56,775 bases of DNA from Bacteroidia bacterium (GTDB lineage Bacteria; Bacteroidota; Bacteroidia; B-17B0; Aurantibacillaceae), in contig JAEUTP010000021.1 of assembly GCA_016787705.1 (NCBI GenBank), positions 1-56,775 of the forward strand, read 5' to 3'. This document shows positions 54,690-56,775 of the stretch, one piece after another. Position 1 is the first letter of the stretch, and each line of letters opens with the position of its first letter. Made by a program: the position numbers and the translations under genes. Under the pieces are notes generated by a model that had not been told where the DNA came from, ran no database searches, and was given only the letters and a program-made list of their open reading frames with translations.

Positions 54690-56195
54690 TTACCTTGGGT
54701 TGCTATATATTTCGTTAAACTGGTTATCCTGCACACCATTAGGATTTATGTTGTCGGGATTGCCAAGGCCATCGCTATTTCTGCGGGTTACTTCAAAACG
54801 CCAGCGATCGTTATAAAGTTCTCCTTTCATATCACTATGTATGAGCACATGGCAATCGTCACCAATATTTTTATTTACAAAAACAAATTTACGATTGGTA
54901 AAAAACTGGCCATTTACTTTATCAGTTAACCGATAATACTGCCATATTTCATAAGGAAAGGTATTTACCTCGTTGTTTTGAATGCTTCGCTGATCTGGCT
55001 TACCATATTGTAAGTAAACACGGCCACGCTCAGTATAATATCCTTTTTGTTTACCACATTTAAAAAGTACCATTACTTCTTGTACGCTTTTATAATATTC
55101 GCCCCACATTTTTAAAGCATTTCCGGTATCGGCAGCACGGCGTTCCCAAAAATCAACCACGAAGTTTTTCATTAATTCAGGATCTTTTTTTATTGACTGG
55201 TTAATTACCCTTTCTTTATCAAGTCCATTTGCAATTGGCCACAGGCACTCTACAAACATTTTTAAAGTATCAACATTATTACAATTACCAAAATATTCTG
55301 AAATGGTTTTCTTTTCGCTGTATTTATATTCGGTAGCAATATCAATTGATTTGTTAAGACGTTGAAAAAAATATTTTTTTTGTAATTGTGTAATGTTTTT
55401 TTCGTCTTTAACTTCTATTACTAAATTGTAGTTACCACTACCTAATGTACTAATGTTTAGCTTACCTAAAAGAGGATTTACTTTATCAGCCGTTTGTTTC
55501 CTGAAATCACCAAAGTTGTTCAGTTTTTCAAAATTATCACTATGCTCCAAATAATAAACATAAATAAATGGTTTTTTACTTCCAAGGGTTGTATCAGCAT
55601 TATACGTTTCGAAATAAAAACTAAGCTCTTTTGATGTTTCGGGAAAGTAATTAACGTTATATGGTATAAGGTCAAAACCGCTTTTTGTTAATGCCGTTGG
55701 CTCTGTTGCTTTTTTATAACTCTCTAATACTTGTATACTTGACGATTGAATTTGTTTTTTATCAAATGCCAGCAATAAGCTTTGTTTAATATGTGTTGGT
55801 TTTTTTACAGGTTGATTTTTATCGGTAATGGTCATTTCGAGTGTATATAAACCATTTGGTAACGAATAACGCTGGTTATCAATAAATGAAGGAATGTTAG
55901 TAGTACCTGTATAAACGGGTCCCATTAAATTATATTTGTTGGCTTTAACAATGTTTGAATCTTTAAGGATCTTAACTTCAATGTTTACTGAGCTTTGATT
56001 GGTATTACCGGTTTTTTTAGGATGTAATGAGTTACCAACAATGGTTAAATAAGTTTCTAAATAAGGCTCATTTGTGGGGGTATTAAATGCCCCAACATTA
56101 AAATAGGTAATTACCTGGCTAAATGCCGGCATTCCCATATAAAGCAATAATAAGAGAATAAAGAGCTGTTTATGAATATTTTGAGGCTTTGACAT
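54690..56195 (-). CDS. GWxTD-domain secreted protein
   Basis: 501 residues. Signal peptide (FILLLLLYMGMPAFSQ), a beta-rich N-terminal part (~30-290), then the GWxTD-type domain (~320-480), with FWERRAADTGNALKMWGEYY, the GYYTERGRVYLQYGKPD block, and FPYEIWQYYRL. Proteins of this group are common in Bacteroidota; role unknown, periplasmic or outer-membrane. It precedes the GT2 gene and its promoter region lies against the tRNA-Ser promoter. A TAACTTTA box (minus strand) lies about 15 nt before the ATG. Confidence 0.88.
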   Translation of the reverse strand: MSKPQNIHKQLFILLLLLYMGMPAFSQVITYFNVGAFNTPTNEPYLETYLTIVGNSLHPKKTGNTNQSSVNIEVKILKDSNIVKANKYNLMGPVYTGTTNIPSFIDNQRYSLPNGLYTLEMTITDKNQPVKKPTHIKQSLLLAFDKKQIQSSSIQVLESYKKATEPTALTKSGFDLIPYNVNYFPETSKELSFYFETYNADTTLGSKKPFIYVYYLEHSDNFEKLNNFGDFRKQTADKVNPLLGKLNISTLGSGNYNLVIEVKDEKNITQLQKKYFFQRLNKSIDIATEYKYSEKKTISEYFGNCNNVDTLKMFVECLWPIANGLDKERVINQSIKKDPELMKNFVVDFWERRAADTGNALKMWGEYYKSVQEVMVLFKCGKQKGYYTERGRVYLQYGKPDQRSIQNNEVNTFPYEIWQYYRLTDKVNGQFFTNRKFVFVNKNIGDDCHVLIHSDMKGELYNDRWRFEVTRRNSDGLGNPDNINPNGVQDNQFNEIYSNPR

Positions 56196-56237
56196 GGATT
56201 AAAACCTAAAGTTATTAAATTTTTTTTTCAAATTTCG

Positions 56238-56267
56238 TTTGTAACATTAAAAAAAATAGTAATTTCG
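56238..56267 (+). promoter_or_regulatory. Promoter of tRNA-Ser
   Basis: TTTG (56238-56241), 18 bp, TAATTTCG (56260-56267), one mismatch to TAnnTTTG. It ends 5 bp before the mature tRNA, so the precursor has little or no 5' leader. Confidence 0.6.
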
Positions 56268-56775
56268 CCCCGGAGAAATGGCAGAGTGGTCGATTGCGGC
56301 AGTCTTGAAAACTGTTGAACTGCGAGGTTCCGGGGGTTCGAATCCCTCTTTCTCCGCTGAAAGGGACTTAGACTCAAAAAGAGAACTAAGTCCCTTTTTT
56401 ATTATAGCAAAATCGCCCATGTGTCGGGCGATTTGTGCAATTATAAAATTAATTTCAGAGGTTCGAAATGCCCCATTTTTCTTGTCATATACCAAACCGG
56501 ACGGAAAGAGTAAATTTTGCAATGCTTCTTTCAGTGTAATACCGCCATCTTGCCAAAGTTGGCGCAGGTTTTGGCAAATAAATACAGCTTCATTTATCAT
56601 TTCTTTTAGGTTCGAAATGGAAATACCACAAGTTGCCATTTCCTTTCGAATATTATCAAATTCCTTAGTGTATTTTACTCTAAAACGTTCGTAGGTTTCC
56701 TTGGGCATCTCCTCTTTTATGAAGTGCTTCTCCTCAAGCGTTTCAATATCCTTGGTTAGTTCGACAATTCTCGCC
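56247..56775 (-). CDS. Serine recombinase, C-terminal part (cut by window edge)
   Basis: The frame is open from the right edge to a TAA at 56247-56249, so the start, catalytic domain and most of the gene are outside the window. The visible ~175 codons show the C-terminal region of Bacteroidota large serine recombinases: coiled coil (ELTKDIETLEEKHFIKEEMPK, YTKEFDNIRKEM), then EAVFICQNLRQLWQDGGITLKEALQNLLFPSGLVYDKKN. The last ~40 residues come from reading antisense through the tRNA-Ser gene and its terminator (EGFEPPEPRSSTVFKTAAID), so the real end in the free element probably differs. Likely the integrase of an element inserted at tRNA-Ser. Confidence 0.8.
   Translation of the reverse strand, partial: ARIVELTKDIETLEEKHFIKEEMPKETYERFRVKYTKEFDNIRKEMATCGISISNLKEMINEAVFICQNLRQLWQDGGITLKEALQNLLFPSGLVYDKKNGAFRTSEINFIIAQIARHMGDFAIIKKGLSSLFESKSLSAEKEGFEPPEPRSSTVFKTAAIDHSAISPGRNYYFF
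56272..56356 (+). tRNA. tRNA-Ser(UGA)
   Basis: 85 nt. The acceptor GGAGAAA pairs with TTTCTCC (56349-56355), with discriminator G at 56356. D-loop GCAGAGTGGTCGATTGC, anticodon loop CTTGAAA (anticodon TGA), a long variable arm as required for Ser, and T-arm GGGGGTTCGAATCCCTC. CCA is not encoded. Confidence 0.97.
56360..56400 (+). terminator. Terminator of tRNA-Ser
   Basis: A perfect 12-bp stem AAAGGGACTTAG / CTAAGTCCCTTT (56360-56371 with 56386-56397) and a T-run, starting 3 bp after the tRNA. It lies inside the open frame of the antisense recombinase gene. Confidence 0.9.
56410..56434. repeat. Perfect 9-bp hairpin in recombinase frame
   Basis: AAATCGCCC, a 7-nt loop, GGGCGATTT. No T-run on either strand. 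It lies 54 bp beyond the tRNA, within the recombinase reading frame. Possible recombination-site or leftover structural element. Confidence 0.4.

Noticed and set aside
56247..56360. Last ~40 residues of the recombinase as a real conserved domain
   Set aside because: They are the antisense translation of tRNA-Ser and flanks, not a protein family.
56278..56694. Plus-strand 138-codon frame starting in tRNA-Ser
   Set aside because: Begins inside the tRNA and is antisense to the recombinase, whose family motifs are clear; a known type of false ORF.
1..56775. CRISPR array, rRNA operon or riboswitch
   Set aside because: No regularly spaced repeats, rRNA-like sequence or recognisable aptamer was seen in the window.

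Overview
The window comes from an AT-rich member of the Bacteroidota, probably an uncultured relative of the Flavobacteriales/Sphingobacteriales. The evidence is consistent across the window. Several secreted proteins end in type IX secretion (T9SS) sorting domains of type A (YPNP motif) or type B (NRWG motif). There is a PorP/SprF-family protein, a GWxTD-domain protein, a Bacteroidota-type GlmU-like protein, a short RpoD of 288 residues, and several promoters fitting the Bacteroidota consensus TTTG-N18-20-TAnnTTTG. Most genes have no clear Shine-Dalgarno sequence.

Layout. 1-535: gene-poor left edge with a minus-strand ORF remnant and a GAAA-loop terminator. 0.5-11 kb: AraC regulator, a PETase-like secreted serine hydrolase, a DUF2141 protein, a lone PAS protein, a cysteine desulfurase divergent from an EamA transporter and a GT9 glycosyltransferase, then a 1383-residue T9SS subtilisin. 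11-20 kb: Ppx/GppA phosphatase, an NtrC-like response regulator with no DNA-binding domain followed 9 bp later by a TPR/SpoIIE phosphatase, a CAP/OmpA-like protein, a MauE-thioredoxin fusion and the primary sigma factor. 20-25 kb: a 796-residue coiled-coil protein whose C-terminus looks like that of short ZapB-like partners, then zapA and rny. 25-33 kb: an orphan ABC-2 permease, a frameshifted lipoprotein, PhzF, several small proteins, a TPR protein, a TetR/small-protein/MFS cassette with a visible operator, and an HPP protein whose stop codon lies in a repeat.

33-46.3 kb: the most striking block is eight minus-strand genes separated by only 1-7 bp, with one recognisable promoter at the upstream end (46360-46329). 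In transcription order they encode two large paralogous tail-fibre-like secreted proteins, two type-B sorting-domain proteins, PorP/SprF, an OmpA/beta-propeller/TPR protein (PorE-like), a GlmU-like enzyme, and a secreted endonuclease I. It reads as one surface-assembly module: cargo, its outer-membrane partner, a periplasmic peptidoglycan anchor, and an amino-sugar nucleotide enzyme. 46.4-56.2 kb: ClpB, a second TPR/SpoIIE phosphatase, RecR, a sodium:solute symporter, a GT2 glycosyltransferase and a GWxTD protein. 56.2 kb to the end: tRNA-Ser(UGA) with its own promoter and terminator. A serine-recombinase gene, cut by the window edge, runs antisense into this tRNA and marks the probable edge of an integrated element.

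All functions are inferred from the sequence and from knowledge of families; no database search was run.
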